IMG/VR virus record: IMGVR_UViG_3300030450_002212
Coordinates: 1 to 51,616 of that record
Strand: one strand, 5' to 3'
Source: a virus
Length of the DNA: 51,616 nucleotides
Each line of letters begins with the position of its first letter. Within the stretch, counting starts at the first letter, position 1. This document shows positions 1 through 8,877 of this stretch, one piece after another. The notes beneath the pieces are model-generated. The model ran no database searches, was not told where the DNA came from, and was given only the letters and a program-made list of their open reading frames with translations. The translations under genes and the position numbers were made by a program.

Positions 1-453
1 TCTGTTACAGGGGTTGCAGGAACTTTCCAATCTATTGGGCCATATTCGGTTAATGTTCAAAGCAATGTAACTATATTTGTAACTGGCAATGATATTGCTG
101 CAACATCAGCATTAGGTAGTGAAGAAGTATTACTGGCTCCAAATGTTTATCCAACAGGTGAAACAGCAACTGGAGGAGTAGGAACTCCATCAATAACTAC
201 AGAAGCTATTGTTAGTGTAACCAATACCAATTTATTAATGACATCAACATTGGATGATGTTAGTGTTGGGACGGGTGTAACAGTATTCCCAACTGGAGTT
301 TCAAGCTCAGGAAGTATAGGATTTATTACTTTTGCTTGGGGTTCTGTTGTTTATCCAACAGGAGTTTACGCTACTGGTCAAATTGGCGATTTACTTCTTT
401 GGCAAGAAGTAGATAGTAGCCAAACACCAAATTGGACAAGGATTGCTGCATAA
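1..453 (+). CDS. Tail/fibre-type structural protein with PTG repeats (5' end missing)
   Basis: The frame is open from the first base, so this is the C-terminal 150 residues of a longer gene. It carries about five degenerate copies of a short repeat of the form V-[FYV]-[PV]-T-G-x-x-(A/S)-T/S-x-x-[IL]-G, for example VYPTGETATGGVG, VFPTGVSSSGSIG and VYPTGVYATGQIG. Thr/Ser/Gly/Val-rich beta repeats of this kind are usual in phage fibres and baseplate-associated proteins. Its TAA overlaps the ATG of the S74 fibre gene (TAATG), which implies translational coupling. The repeat motif also ends the small protein at 3507-3830. An internal ATG at 238 exists but the upstream frame has the same repeats, so it is not the start. 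Confidence 0.75.
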   Translation, partial: SVTGVAGTFQSIGPYSVNVQSNVTIFVTGNDIAATSALGSEEVLLAPNVYPTGETATGGVGTPSITTEAIVSVTNTNLLMTSTLDDVSVGTGVTVFPTGVSSSGSIGFITFAWGSVVYPTGVYATGQIGDLLLWQEVDSSQTPNWTRIAA

Positions 454-1670
454 TGGCTACATATAGTAATTTAGGTATAAAATTAATTGGCACAGGTGAG
501 GAATCAGGTACCTGGGGTACAAGTACAAACACAAATATGGAATTGGTTGACCAGGCAATATCTGGTTATATTAGTCATGCATTATCAGATGGTGACGCAA
601 CTTTAAACATAACTGACGGCTCTAGTTCAACTTCAAGAAATAAATACATTAATTTTACTGGAACTTTAACAGCACATAGAACAATAACATTAGGCCCAAG
701 TGATTTAGAAAAAACTTGGTATATTAAAAATGCCACGACAGGTGGTTTTAATTTAGTATTTAAACAAGGATCATCTGGCACAACTGTAACAGTTCCAAAT
801 GGTATTACTGCTATGATTTTTTCTGATGGCGGTGGATCAACAAATGGTAATATAAAAAATGGTATAGGCACTCTTTTAACAAACGGTCTTATTCCAGAAG
901 CGGACAACACGCATGATTTAGGTTCTGCTACATATGAATTTAGAAACTTATACATTGATGGCATTGCTTATTTAGATCAAGTTGATATTGATGCTGGAGT
1001 TATAGATGGTGTTGATATTGGCTCTAACGCAGCTGCTACTAATTTAACTGTTGATAGTGTTAATATTAACGGAAACGAAATACAAGCAACATCAAATCAA
1101 CTAGCTTTTGTAACTGGTGGTTCAGCTGAAAGAGTAAGAATAGATAGTTCAGGTAATATATTTTATGGTGGAAGAACGACAACAGGTGCTACAACTAACG
1201 CTACTGCATATCTTGACACAAGTACGATGTATAAATCTTATCAAGGTACTGGTACACCACATATGACATTTTTAAATGGTGCAACAACTGTAGGCACTAT
1301 TACAAACAACGGCACAAATGCCGCTTATAATACAACTTCTGATTACCGAAAGAAAAATGTAATTGGTGATATAGAAGATGCATGTGAAAGGGTTCTTGAC
1401 CTTCGACCCCTTCAATATGAGTTTAAGGATATTATTAGTCCTACAAAACAAGAAGGTTTTTTAGCTCATGAAGTACAAGAAGTTGTACCTCAAGCAGTCA
1501 CAGGTGACAAGGACGCTGTTGATCCAGTAACAGACGCACCAATCTTGCAGCAATTAGATCATTCTAAGCTGGTTCCTTTACTTACTCAGGCATTGAAAGA
1601 TGCTATCTGGAAAATCGATGACCTCGAAGAGAAAGTGGAACAATTGCAAGATGCCGTTAGCGAAATTTAA
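453..1670 (+). CDS. Tail fibre with C-terminal peptidase S74 intramolecular chaperone
   Basis: A 405-residue fibre. The N-terminal two thirds are Thr/Asn/Gly-rich with beta-strand character (DLGSATYEFRNLYIDGIAY resembles fibre shaft repeats). The C-terminal domain begins at about residue 294 with TSDYRKKNV, the signature of the endosialidase-type S74 chaperone; the expected Ser-Lys dyad is Ser296 and Lys301. It continues through a QEGFLAHEVQEVVPQAV motif and ends in a coiled-coil helix (WKIDDLEEKVEQL). In this family the domain trimerises the fibre and then cleaves itself off. I chose the ATG at 453, overlapping the previous stop, because it begins the conserved MATYSNLGIKLIGTGE start; an upstream TTG in frame is unlikely. 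Confidence 0.92.
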   Translation: MATYSNLGIKLIGTGEESGTWGTSTNTNMELVDQAISGYISHALSDGDATLNITDGSSSTSRNKYINFTGTLTAHRTITLGPSDLEKTWYIKNATTGGFNLVFKQGSSGTTVTVPNGITAMIFSDGGGSTNGNIKNGIGTLLTNGLIPEADNTHDLGSATYEFRNLYIDGIAYLDQVDIDAGVIDGVDIGSNAAATNLTVDSVNINGNEIQATSNQLAFVTGGSAERVRIDSSGNIFYGGRTTTGATTNATAYLDTSTMYKSYQGTGTPHMTFLNGATTVGTITNNGTNAAYNTTSDYRKKNVIGDIEDACERVLDLRPLQYEFKDIISPTKQEGFLAHEVQEVVPQAVTGDKDAVDPVTDAPILQQLDHSKLVPLLTQALKDAIWKIDDLEEKVEQLQDAVSEI

Positions 1671-3507
1671 TTTTAGACCTGGAATAAATAAAGAAACAAC
1701 AGACTATACAGACGAAGGTGGCTGGACAGATGGCAACCTTGTTCGTTTTCAATCTGGTCTTCCTCAAAAAATAGGTGGATGGGAAAAGTATTCTGACAAT
1801 TCTTTTCTAGGAAGTTGTAGGACATTATTTGAATGGTCTGATTTTGACGGCAACCAATATGTAGGTGCAGGAACTAATCGTAAATTTTATGTTTTAAACG
1901 ATGGTATTTATCATGACATTACACCATTAAGAGCCACACAAACTGTAACCGATCCAATGACAACAAATGGTACAACTTCCGTGCGGTTTACTGTCGCATC
2001 TCATGGTTGTGCAACTGGTGATTTTGTAACAATATCAGGACTTTCAGCACCTGTTAATGGTATTCCAATAACAGAAATAAATGCAAATCATACAGTAGCT
2101 GTTGTAGATGCCAATAATTTTGATATAACAGTAGATACGACTGCTTCTGGTTCGACTTCTAGTACTGGAGGCTCTCTAACATTTAAATTTGAAATTCCGG
2201 TAGGAGAAGACCAACAATCCTTATTAGGTGGTTGGGGAGCCAGTACATGGAACGCTGGTTCATGGGGATATGGTACTCCTTTAGCTGGATTTAGATTATG
2301 GAATCAGGATAACTACGGTGAGGACCTTATTATTAATTATCGGGGTGGAGCTATTTACCAATGGGATGAGTCTTCAGGGACGGCTTCCCGTGCCACCGAC
2401 ATTACGGCTGATGCGAGTGCCAATCTTGCACCAACAAAAGCTAACCAAGTTATCGTATCAGAAAGAGACGGACATGTTATTGCCCTCGGAGTTGATCCAA
2501 TATCAGGAGCATCAAGAACTGGAACTATAGACCCTATGATTATAGGAATCTCCAATCAAGACAGTGCTGTTGATTGGGAAATAAGAACAGACGGCACTTC
2601 AACTGCCGATCAAATAGAATTAAACTTAGGCTCAGAAATTATTGGTGGTCTACAGACAAGACAAGAAATATTAGTATGGACCGACATCGCACTGTTTTCA
2701 TTGCGATTCGTAGGCGGACCCCTTCCCTTTACCACTTCTCTCCTCGCTAGGGGTCCGTCGATTTTAGGACCTAATGCTGCTGTTAGTGGTGCTGATGCAA
2801 CATTTTGGATGGATAAATCTAACTTCTATGTATATACAGGTTCTATTCAAGCGTTACCATGTAGTGTTAAAGAATATGTATTTGGCGACCTTAACTATGA
2901 TGAACGATATAAAATATTTGGATTTTCAAATCAAACATTTGATGAGGTAGGATGGTTCTATCCTTCTGCTGGTTCTAATGAAGTTGATAGATATGTCACT
3001 TATAATTATGTCCAACAAACATGGTCTATAGGTAAGTTAGAAAGAACAGCTTGGATTGATTACGGTATCTATCAAAAACCAAGAGCTGCAAAAGGTTCAT
3101 CAACTGGTTATGTTTATTCTCATGAAACAGGATATGATGATGATGGTTCTCCAATGGATGGTGTGTTTGTACAATCTGGAGATATGGACTTACAAGATGG
3201 TGAGCAATTTGCTTTTGTTAGTAGAGTTATACCAGACTTTAAATTTATTGGAGAAGATGGAGCAGGTGCACAAACTGTTGATTTACTTGTACGAATGCGT
3301 GATACACCAGGCGGAAATCTTGTTACTGATGCAACAGTTGCAGTCGATTCAGAAACACAAGTTAAGAATATTAGGGGTCGCGGTAGACAATTTGCATTAA
3401 AAATATCTAGTTATAATGATGATTCAACAAATACAGCAAATAGATTAGGTGTTGGGTGGAGATTAGGTTCTACACGATTAGATGTTAAACCAGATGGGAG
3501 ACAATAA
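1651..3507 (+). CDS. Tail nozzle-like beta-propeller protein (P22 gp10/T7 gp12-like role)
   Basis: A 618-residue protein starting MPLAKFNFRPGINKE, overlapping the fibre gene by 20 bp. The start is set by the conserved FRPGINKETTDYTDEGGW block. The body has repeated Trp/Gly/aromatic strands typical of a propeller (for example LVRFQSGLPQKIGGW, IYQWDESSG, FWMDKSNFYVY) and ends in a beta-rich domain with GVGWRLGSTRLDV. Similar proteins are widespread in marine podoviruses. The nozzle role is inferred from architecture and gene position, not from a specific catalytic motif. One short GC-rich stretch inside it forms an inverted repeat (see 2715-2757). Confidence 0.7.
   Translation: MPLAKFNFRPGINKETTDYTDEGGWTDGNLVRFQSGLPQKIGGWEKYSDNSFLGSCRTLFEWSDFDGNQYVGAGTNRKFYVLNDGIYHDITPLRATQTVTDPMTTNGTTSVRFTVASHGCATGDFVTISGLSAPVNGIPITEINANHTVAVVDANNFDITVDTTASGSTSSTGGSLTFKFEIPVGEDQQSLLGGWGASTWNAGSWGYGTPLAGFRLWNQDNYGEDLIINYRGGAIYQWDESSGTASRATDITADASANLAPTKANQVIVSERDGHVIALGVDPISGASRTGTIDPMIIGISNQDSAVDWEIRTDGTSTADQIELNLGSEIIGGLQTRQEILVWTDIALFSLRFVGGPLPFTTSLLARGPSILGPNAAVSGADATFWMDKSNFYVYTGSIQALPCSVKEYVFGDLNYDERYKIFGFSNQTFDEVGWFYPSAGSNEVDRYVTYNYVQQTWSIGKLERTAWIDYGIYQKPRAAKGSSTGYVYSHETGYDDDGSPMDGVFVQSGDMDLQDGEQFAFVSRVIPDFKFIGEDGAGAQTVDLLVRMRDTPGGNLVTDATVAVDSETQVKNIRGRGRQFALKISSYNDDSTNTANRLGVGWRLGSTRLDVKPDGRQ
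2715..2757 (+). repeat. Intragenic 9-bp inverted repeat in a GC-rich patch
   Basis: CGGACCCCT at 2715-2723 is the exact reverse complement of AGGGGTCCG at 2749-2757, separated by 25 pyrimidine-rich bases. It lies inside the nozzle-like gene and encodes part of GGPLPFTTSLLARGPS, using C-ending codons unlike the surrounding AT-rich codons. Confidence 0.7.
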
Positions 3508-3830
3508 TGCCAAGATATGACATAAGACAGGCCTTCTCTTCTCTTCCTAGATTTAATAAGGATGATATAGATGCTGATACTTTGAATAGGTTGGTTCGTA
3601 CAATTGAACAAAACCTTTTTCAATTAGACTTAAATGTAGTACCTTCTTACACAACAACGGAAAGAAATAGTAGAAAATTTAGCCCAGGTGGGTTAATATT
3701 CAATACAACGATCGAAGTACATCAAGCGTACGATGGCAATGCTTGGCGAAATTTATATGAACAAGTGTTTTACCCGACAGGAGTAAGTGCCACAAGTTCA
3801 TTAGGAATAGTAACAGTGGTGATAACATAA
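3507..3830 (+). CDS. Small virion-associated protein with one PTG repeat
   Basis: A 107-residue protein joined at both ends by TAATG overlaps, to the nozzle-like gene upstream and to the large Gly/Ala protein downstream. The N-terminal half is charged and probably helical (FNKDDIDADTLNRLVRTIEQN). The C-terminus, YPTGVSATSSLGIVTVVIT, is a copy of the repeat in the truncated first gene of the window. Position suggests a tail or head-tail accessory protein. No family recognised. Confidence 0.75.
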   Translation: MPRYDIRQAFSSLPRFNKDDIDADTLNRLVRTIEQNLFQLDLNVVPSYTTTERNSRKFSPGGLIFNTTIEVHQAYDGNAWRNLYEQVFYPTGVSATSSLGIVTVVIT

Positions 3831-5860
3831 TGGCAACAGGATTATTAGGTTTATTAGGGAGAGCTGGTCTTGGTTTAGCAAAAACTGGAGCAAGAAAAGG
3901 TTTAAGAACTGGCTCTAAAATAGTTAAAGGTATTGGAAGTACTTTAGGTCCAGGAGCATCAAGAATACTTAAAGGAGCTAAGGCTTCTGGAACAAGAGGT
4001 AGACCATCAGTAGACCCACTTCAAAGAGTTGGTAGAAGTGGTGTTGATATTGGGAGGGCAATACCTGGTGTAGGTAAAGAAGCTGTAACAGCAACTACAA
4101 AAGGATTGCAAAGTTTATGGGCATCAATTCTTGCAAAAGCTCCTAATAAAGTTGCGGCTTTAAAAGAATTTCGAACAGCAGCTGCAAAACAATTTCCTAA
4201 TTCTGCAAATCTTGTAAATAGTTCTATTGCATTAATAAAAAGTACAGGAGGAACTGTAGCCAATGCACCTTGGGCGAAATGGGGAGCATCAGCAGTAGAA
4301 CAAGCAGGTAGAGCAGCTACAGGAGCTAAAAATATTGCTGGAAGAGCAGGCGGTGCTGCACCAAAATTTTTAGCAAGAAGTCCAGCTGAACGACAAGCGA
4401 TGAACACTGTAAAAGGTAAAGTTGGAGAGCAAGCAGCAAGAATAGGTTCTGCAATAAAAGATAGGGCTCCAGCACTTTCTGGTGGAATAGTTAATTTAGG
4501 AAATAAAGCAAAATCTATGGCAGGCACTGTTGGGTCTCAGGCGAAATCTATAGCAGGTAATATTGGGTCTAAAATACCAAAACTAGGACCAGCGGTTAAT
4601 GCACCTAATGCATCACTAATGGGCGGTGGTATGGGAGGAGTAGTCGGATCGGCAGCAGCCAGAGCAGCCCCAAGAGTAAGTGGAATTGCTAACGCAGGTG
4701 TTGCAAATCCAATATTTGTAGGTGGTGCGGGTACTCAACCCGCAGGAGCAGGTATAGCTAATATAAGTAGAGGTTTTGGTACACCAAAAGCTGGAGTCTT
4801 TGCATCATATATGGATAAGGCAGCAGCACAAGGTATTGCAGGTCCAGCAGCAGCAGCTGCAAGAGCTAAAGCAGGCTTTGGAGAATACATGGGAGCAAGC
4901 AGAGCAGGTGCAGGAGGCGCAGGAGGCGCAGGAGGCGCAGGTATATGGTCTGATGGCACATTAAGAGGTATAGATCGCTTATTATTAAGAGGAATAGCGG
5001 CACCTTTTGTTTTAGGAGGTAAAGCCTTAAAATATCCAGGTATATTAGGAGCCACTGGTTTAGGAGTTGGTGCATATTATGGTTTAAAAGATGATCCAAC
5101 CCCATCCGAACAAATGAGAAAAGGTATTTATTCTTTAGCCGGTAATGAAAAAAATATGGGTCGCTCCTTACAGGACTTAGGAACATTATATGCTGCTGGT
5201 CAAATAGGCGGAGCATTAGGAGGAAGAAACGCTGAAGGATTAAGCAGTCAATTGATGGGTAATTATATTGGCGGAGAATTATTTGGAGAAGAAGGTTTCC
5301 CAAATATCCCATCTAGAGCAGGTCTAAATTATGCTGGTGGAACACCTGAAGGTATTTTCCAGAATCCAGCACAAGATGCTATCAAAGCAAGATTTGGTAA
5401 TGAAATGATGGATGATGAACAAATCTTAAAAAGATATTCAGAAGTTCTAGATAAAGTTAGAAAACAAAAAACTTTAAGTTCTGATGACATTAACTTTATG
5501 ATGATGTTTGAAGCATTAAACAAACCTACAAACCTTCCAACAGATAGGTTTGAAAGTAACGCTGGACTTCTAAATGCTATGGCAAGAAATGATGTTCAAA
5601 ATCAATTTGGTGGTAGATTTGAAGTGATTGATCCAAACGCATTATATCCTACTTGGCAACAACCTAGAGTCCCTATAAATGCAGCTAGTGGCGGAGAAGC
5701 AACTGGCCCTGGAACAGGCACAAGTGATTCTATTCCCGCTAGATTATCAGACGGAGAATTTGTTATGACAGCAGATGCTGTTAGAAATGCAGGTAATGGA
5801 AGTAGAAAAGAAGGCGTTAGAAAAATGTATGAGTTAATGAATAACTTGGAGGCAAGATAA
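3830..5860 (+). CDS. Large Gly/Ala-rich internal virion-type protein
   Basis: A 676-residue protein. The first 300 residues are Ala/Gly/Lys-rich and basic, there is a triple Gly-Gly-Ala repeat near residues 360-371, and a hydrophobic segment lies around 387-419 (GILGATGLGVGAYYGL). The last 55 residues carry a block I recognise from many marine phage virion proteins: GPGTGTSDSIPARLSDGEF followed by VMTADAVRNAGNGS and a short helix. Composition, size and location after the nozzle-like gene fit a DNA-ejection or internal core protein. No enzyme motif seen. It starts on a TAATG overlap. Confidence 0.7.
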   Translation: MATGLLGLLGRAGLGLAKTGARKGLRTGSKIVKGIGSTLGPGASRILKGAKASGTRGRPSVDPLQRVGRSGVDIGRAIPGVGKEAVTATTKGLQSLWASILAKAPNKVAALKEFRTAAAKQFPNSANLVNSSIALIKSTGGTVANAPWAKWGASAVEQAGRAATGAKNIAGRAGGAAPKFLARSPAERQAMNTVKGKVGEQAARIGSAIKDRAPALSGGIVNLGNKAKSMAGTVGSQAKSIAGNIGSKIPKLGPAVNAPNASLMGGGMGGVVGSAAARAAPRVSGIANAGVANPIFVGGAGTQPAGAGIANISRGFGTPKAGVFASYMDKAAAQGIAGPAAAAARAKAGFGEYMGASRAGAGGAGGAGGAGIWSDGTLRGIDRLLLRGIAAPFVLGGKALKYPGILGATGLGVGAYYGLKDDPTPSEQMRKGIYSLAGNEKNMGRSLQDLGTLYAAGQIGGALGGRNAEGLSSQLMGNYIGGELFGEEGFPNIPSRAGLNYAGGTPEGIFQNPAQDAIKARFGNEMMDDEQILKRYSEVLDKVRKQKTLSSDDINFMMMFEALNKPTNLPTDRFESNAGLLNAMARNDVQNQFGGRFEVIDPNALYPTWQQPRVPINAASGGEATGPGTGTSDSIPARLSDGEFVMTADAVRNAGNGSRKEGVRKMYELMNNLEAR

Positions 5861-7104
5861 TGAATCAGTTTACAGGTACTCTTCCAAGTGTTTCCGATGC
5901 AACTTACGGTGGTGATGTCAGTTATAATATGGCTGATCCTTATGTTCGTGCTTTAACAGAATTTTTATTTAATCAAGGTTTTGCTTTTTCATCACAACCA
6001 CCTCCGATAGAAGCATTAACAACAATGGTTGCTCCATTTAATCCTTTAGAACAAGCAGCACTTGACTTAACTTCTCAAGGTGTAGGTTCTTATGCTCCTT
6101 ATTTCCAAAGAGGAATGGAGGCATATGAAGGTGCTTTTCCTTTCTTAGGTGAGGGTTCTAATATAATGAGAGAGGCAGGTCCTCTTTATCAAGAATCCAT
6201 TATGGGTTTAAGAGATGCAGCTAATTTAGCTAGAAGTGGTTTACAACCGTCTGAAAGAGGTATCTACGAAGCTATTAATATGCTCAATGCAGGTCTTGGT
6301 TCTTTTGATGATGAAGCAGCAAATTTTTATATGAATCCATATGTAGAATCAGTTCTTCAAGATCAATTAGAAGAAGTTGACGAATTTTATGATAATAAGA
6401 TAACAGAATTATCATTAAAAGCTGCGGGTTCTGGTCTTAGAGGTTCTACAAGAGCTAATATGATTGCTCTTGATTTAGAACAGAAGAAAGAAGAAGATAG
6501 ACAAAAAATTCTTAATCAAGGAATGTCAACTGCATTTGGTCAAGCTCAAAATCAATTTAACATAGAACAACAAGCATTAAGAGGTTCTGCACCAACTATG
6601 GCTGGATTAGGTCAAAGTTTTGGTCAAGCTCGTTCTGGACTTGCTGGTCTGCTTTCGCAGTTATCAACAGGCATTGCATCTGGTGGAACAAATTTCTCAC
6701 AATTAGGAACTGGATTAGCAGGATTTGCTCCAGCTATGCAAAGTTTAGGTTCTGGATTTATAGGTGCTGGAGGTACTCTACAAGGATTACAAGGTGCAGA
6801 TATTGCAGCCCTTGCTAATGCTGGCAGAACTGCAAGAGGTTATGAACAAGCACTTTATGATACACAAAGACAAAATGCTCATAATATCTACATGGACCCA
6901 TATAACCGAACAAATTACTTAATGGGTCTAGCACAAGGTATTCCAATGAACTCAATGGCAATGGGACAACAACAAGCACCAACCCCAAGTCCAATGCAAA
7001 GTACATTGGTTGGATATGCTCCTTATGTAAATCCATATAGTACTCTTACGAACATGTTGCCATCTTGGGCTGGAGGACAAAAATCTTCAGTGTATGGAGG
7101 GTAA
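5860..7104 (+). CDS. Helical internal virion/ejection-type protein
   Basis: A 414-residue protein, TAATG-coupled to the previous gene. The middle is helical and charged, with the pattern NPYVESVLQDQLEEVDEF, then GSGLRGSTRANMIALDLEQ and Gln-rich helices. The second half is Gly/Ala/Gln-rich. This NPY...helix...GS-R...Q-rich layout recurs in marine podovirus proteins predicted to be ejected with the DNA. The specific function is unknown. Confidence 0.7.
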   Translation: MNQFTGTLPSVSDATYGGDVSYNMADPYVRALTEFLFNQGFAFSSQPPPIEALTTMVAPFNPLEQAALDLTSQGVGSYAPYFQRGMEAYEGAFPFLGEGSNIMREAGPLYQESIMGLRDAANLARSGLQPSERGIYEAINMLNAGLGSFDDEAANFYMNPYVESVLQDQLEEVDEFYDNKITELSLKAAGSGLRGSTRANMIALDLEQKKEEDRQKILNQGMSTAFGQAQNQFNIEQQALRGSAPTMAGLGQSFGQARSGLAGLLSQLSTGIASGGTNFSQLGTGLAGFAPAMQSLGSGFIGAGGTLQGLQGADIAALANAGRTARGYEQALYDTQRQNAHNIYMDPYNRTNYLMGLAQGIPMNSMAMGQQQAPTPSPMQSTLVGYAPYVNPYSTLTNMLPSWAGGQKSSVYGG

Positions 7105-8877
7105 ATGTTTAATCCACCAGTAATAAAACCAAAAAAATATGCAGGAGGTGGTGCAGTAGTTTCTGGACCTGCTGGACTAGCTTTAGGAAATCAATTTATA
7201 GAACCAATTGTTGCTCCCAATGCTCCAGAAAGTATTCAAAGAGATTTAGATTCTTTAACTAATGATTTAAAAGAAATTAATTCTAGAAATAGAAAAGTTA
7301 AAACAGCAACTACGAAAGTAGATGAAAAAAAAGAATATGAAGATATTGAAGAATTTAGAAATTGGATAAAAGAAAATACTGAAACTGATGATGAATCTGG
7401 ACAAGTATTTTTTATTCAACCTAAAACAGGTGAAAAAGTTCCTATTGATAGTTCTCCAGAAGGCAATGTTTTATTGTACGAAGTTTTTAAAGAACAAACT
7501 GGCAGAGCGGGTGATGCTTGGGATGCTATTGCAGATTTAGACATTAGACAGTTTCAACAATCACCAGAGGGAGTAGGCCAAACAACTCCTAGAGGTCAAT
7601 CCGTAACTGATGCGGACAAAGAACCAGAAGATGAAAGGTCTGGAGAGTTTAGAGAAAGACTTGAATCATTAAGAGAAAGTAAAATGAAAGGAGATGTGTT
7701 TAACAAACAATCTCCAGTAGGAAATCCAGAAGCAATGGCAGCTTATGCGTCCGTTCCTTTTGACGGAAGTGTTGTTGGTACTGTAGCTAAAGGTGAAGCT
7801 ATGAGAGGATTAGCAAGATCAGAAGCTATTAGAGCTAACGAAGAATCCAAACAAATTTTAGCTTACAGAAAACCAGGAGAAAAAACATTTTCACTGACTC
7901 CAGAACCAGTGACATTACAAGAGGCTACTGAATTAGGTTATGAGTTAGCTCCAAAAGAAATGGCTCAAGAAAACTTTATGCAAAAAGCAATCCTAGCTGG
8001 AAGAGTTCCAATGAGCGAAGATGATCCTAAAACTGAAAAAGAACAATTACAAACTGATTTATTAAGAGAGAAATTAAGAAAAGCAAGATCAGCTCTTGAT
8101 GAAGATGTTGATAGTCCATTTATGCATAAGAAATTTGTAAAAGTAGAACTTCCTGGTTTATATACAAATAGCGGTAAAGATAATTTACAGTTTAATGTAA
8201 GGTTACAAGAAAATGAAAAGGGTGATGTTCAATATGATCCAGATGTAAATTTAAATCCAATTATTAGGGATATCTACAAAGCAGAAGAGTATGCTGCTAG
8301 AACTAAAGAAGAAATTGACATGGCTAAGGAAATGATATCTGCATATACAGTTGGTTCAGCACAATTAATTGATAAAGGGGTAGCAGCTCTTGCTGGTATC
8401 CTCGGAATGGATAGAAGAGAAATATATGATGAAAATGGTAATCAAACTATTCCAACAGCCACTATACTAAGAAGATGGGCAAAAAGATTTACAGCACAAA
8501 ACATTACAACAATTCTTGGAGAGTCTAACAGAACAATATCCGATGCGGATAGAAAAAGAGCTGATGACATTGTTTCTATATTAGGGCCTACTACAGATAT
8601 AGCAGACGCTATGGCTGCTCTTAATGAATTAGTAAAAATATTTGAGGCTCCTTCCCGTAATGCAAATATAGCATTACAATCTTTATATTCTTTAGCTGAA
8701 ACTTCACCACAAGGTGGGTATTTAGATAAAATATTAAATATGGAAAGGTCAGTAGTGGATCAAATAAGAAAAAGCGGAATGCCTTTAGTTGTTCCTCAAT
8801 CAAGTCAATTTTATTTTCAAGAAACAGGTAGACCAACAGGTATTACGAGAACAATAGATTTAACAACAGGTGGATAA
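7105..8877 (+). CDS. Charged helical structural protein, unknown function
   Basis: A 590-residue protein starting directly after the previous stop, with GGAGG about 5 bases before the ATG. It opens with a Lys/Gly-rich leader (KPKKYAGGGAVVSGP) followed by long acidic and basic helices, including a coiled-coil-like stretch around residues 45-85. I recognise no domain. The run of coupled genes around it (3507-14908) suggests an internal virion or tail component. Confidence 0.7.
   Translation: MFNPPVIKPKKYAGGGAVVSGPAGLALGNQFIEPIVAPNAPESIQRDLDSLTNDLKEINSRNRKVKTATTKVDEKKEYEDIEEFRNWIKENTETDDESGQVFFIQPKTGEKVPIDSSPEGNVLLYEVFKEQTGRAGDAWDAIADLDIRQFQQSPEGVGQTTPRGQSVTDADKEPEDERSGEFRERLESLRESKMKGDVFNKQSPVGNPEAMAAYASVPFDGSVVGTVAKGEAMRGLARSEAIRANEESKQILAYRKPGEKTFSLTPEPVTLQEATELGYELAPKEMAQENFMQKAILAGRVPMSEDDPKTEKEQLQTDLLREKLRKARSALDEDVDSPFMHKKFVKVELPGLYTNSGKDNLQFNVRLQENEKGDVQYDPDVNLNPIIRDIYKAEEYAARTKEEIDMAKEMISAYTVGSAQLIDKGVAALAGILGMDRREIYDENGNQTIPTATILRRWAKRFTAQNITTILGESNRTISDADRKRADDIVSILGPTTDIADAMAALNELVKIFEAPSRNANIALQSLYSLAETSPQGGYLDKILNMERSVVDQIRKSGMPLVVPQSSQFYFQETGRPTGITRTIDLTTGG

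Noticed and set aside
4021-5312. Long minus-strand frames inside the Gly/Ala-rich gene (and similar ones in capsid, portal and fibre genes)
   Set aside because: Antisense shadows caused by biased codon use; composition is not protein-like and no start signals are seen.
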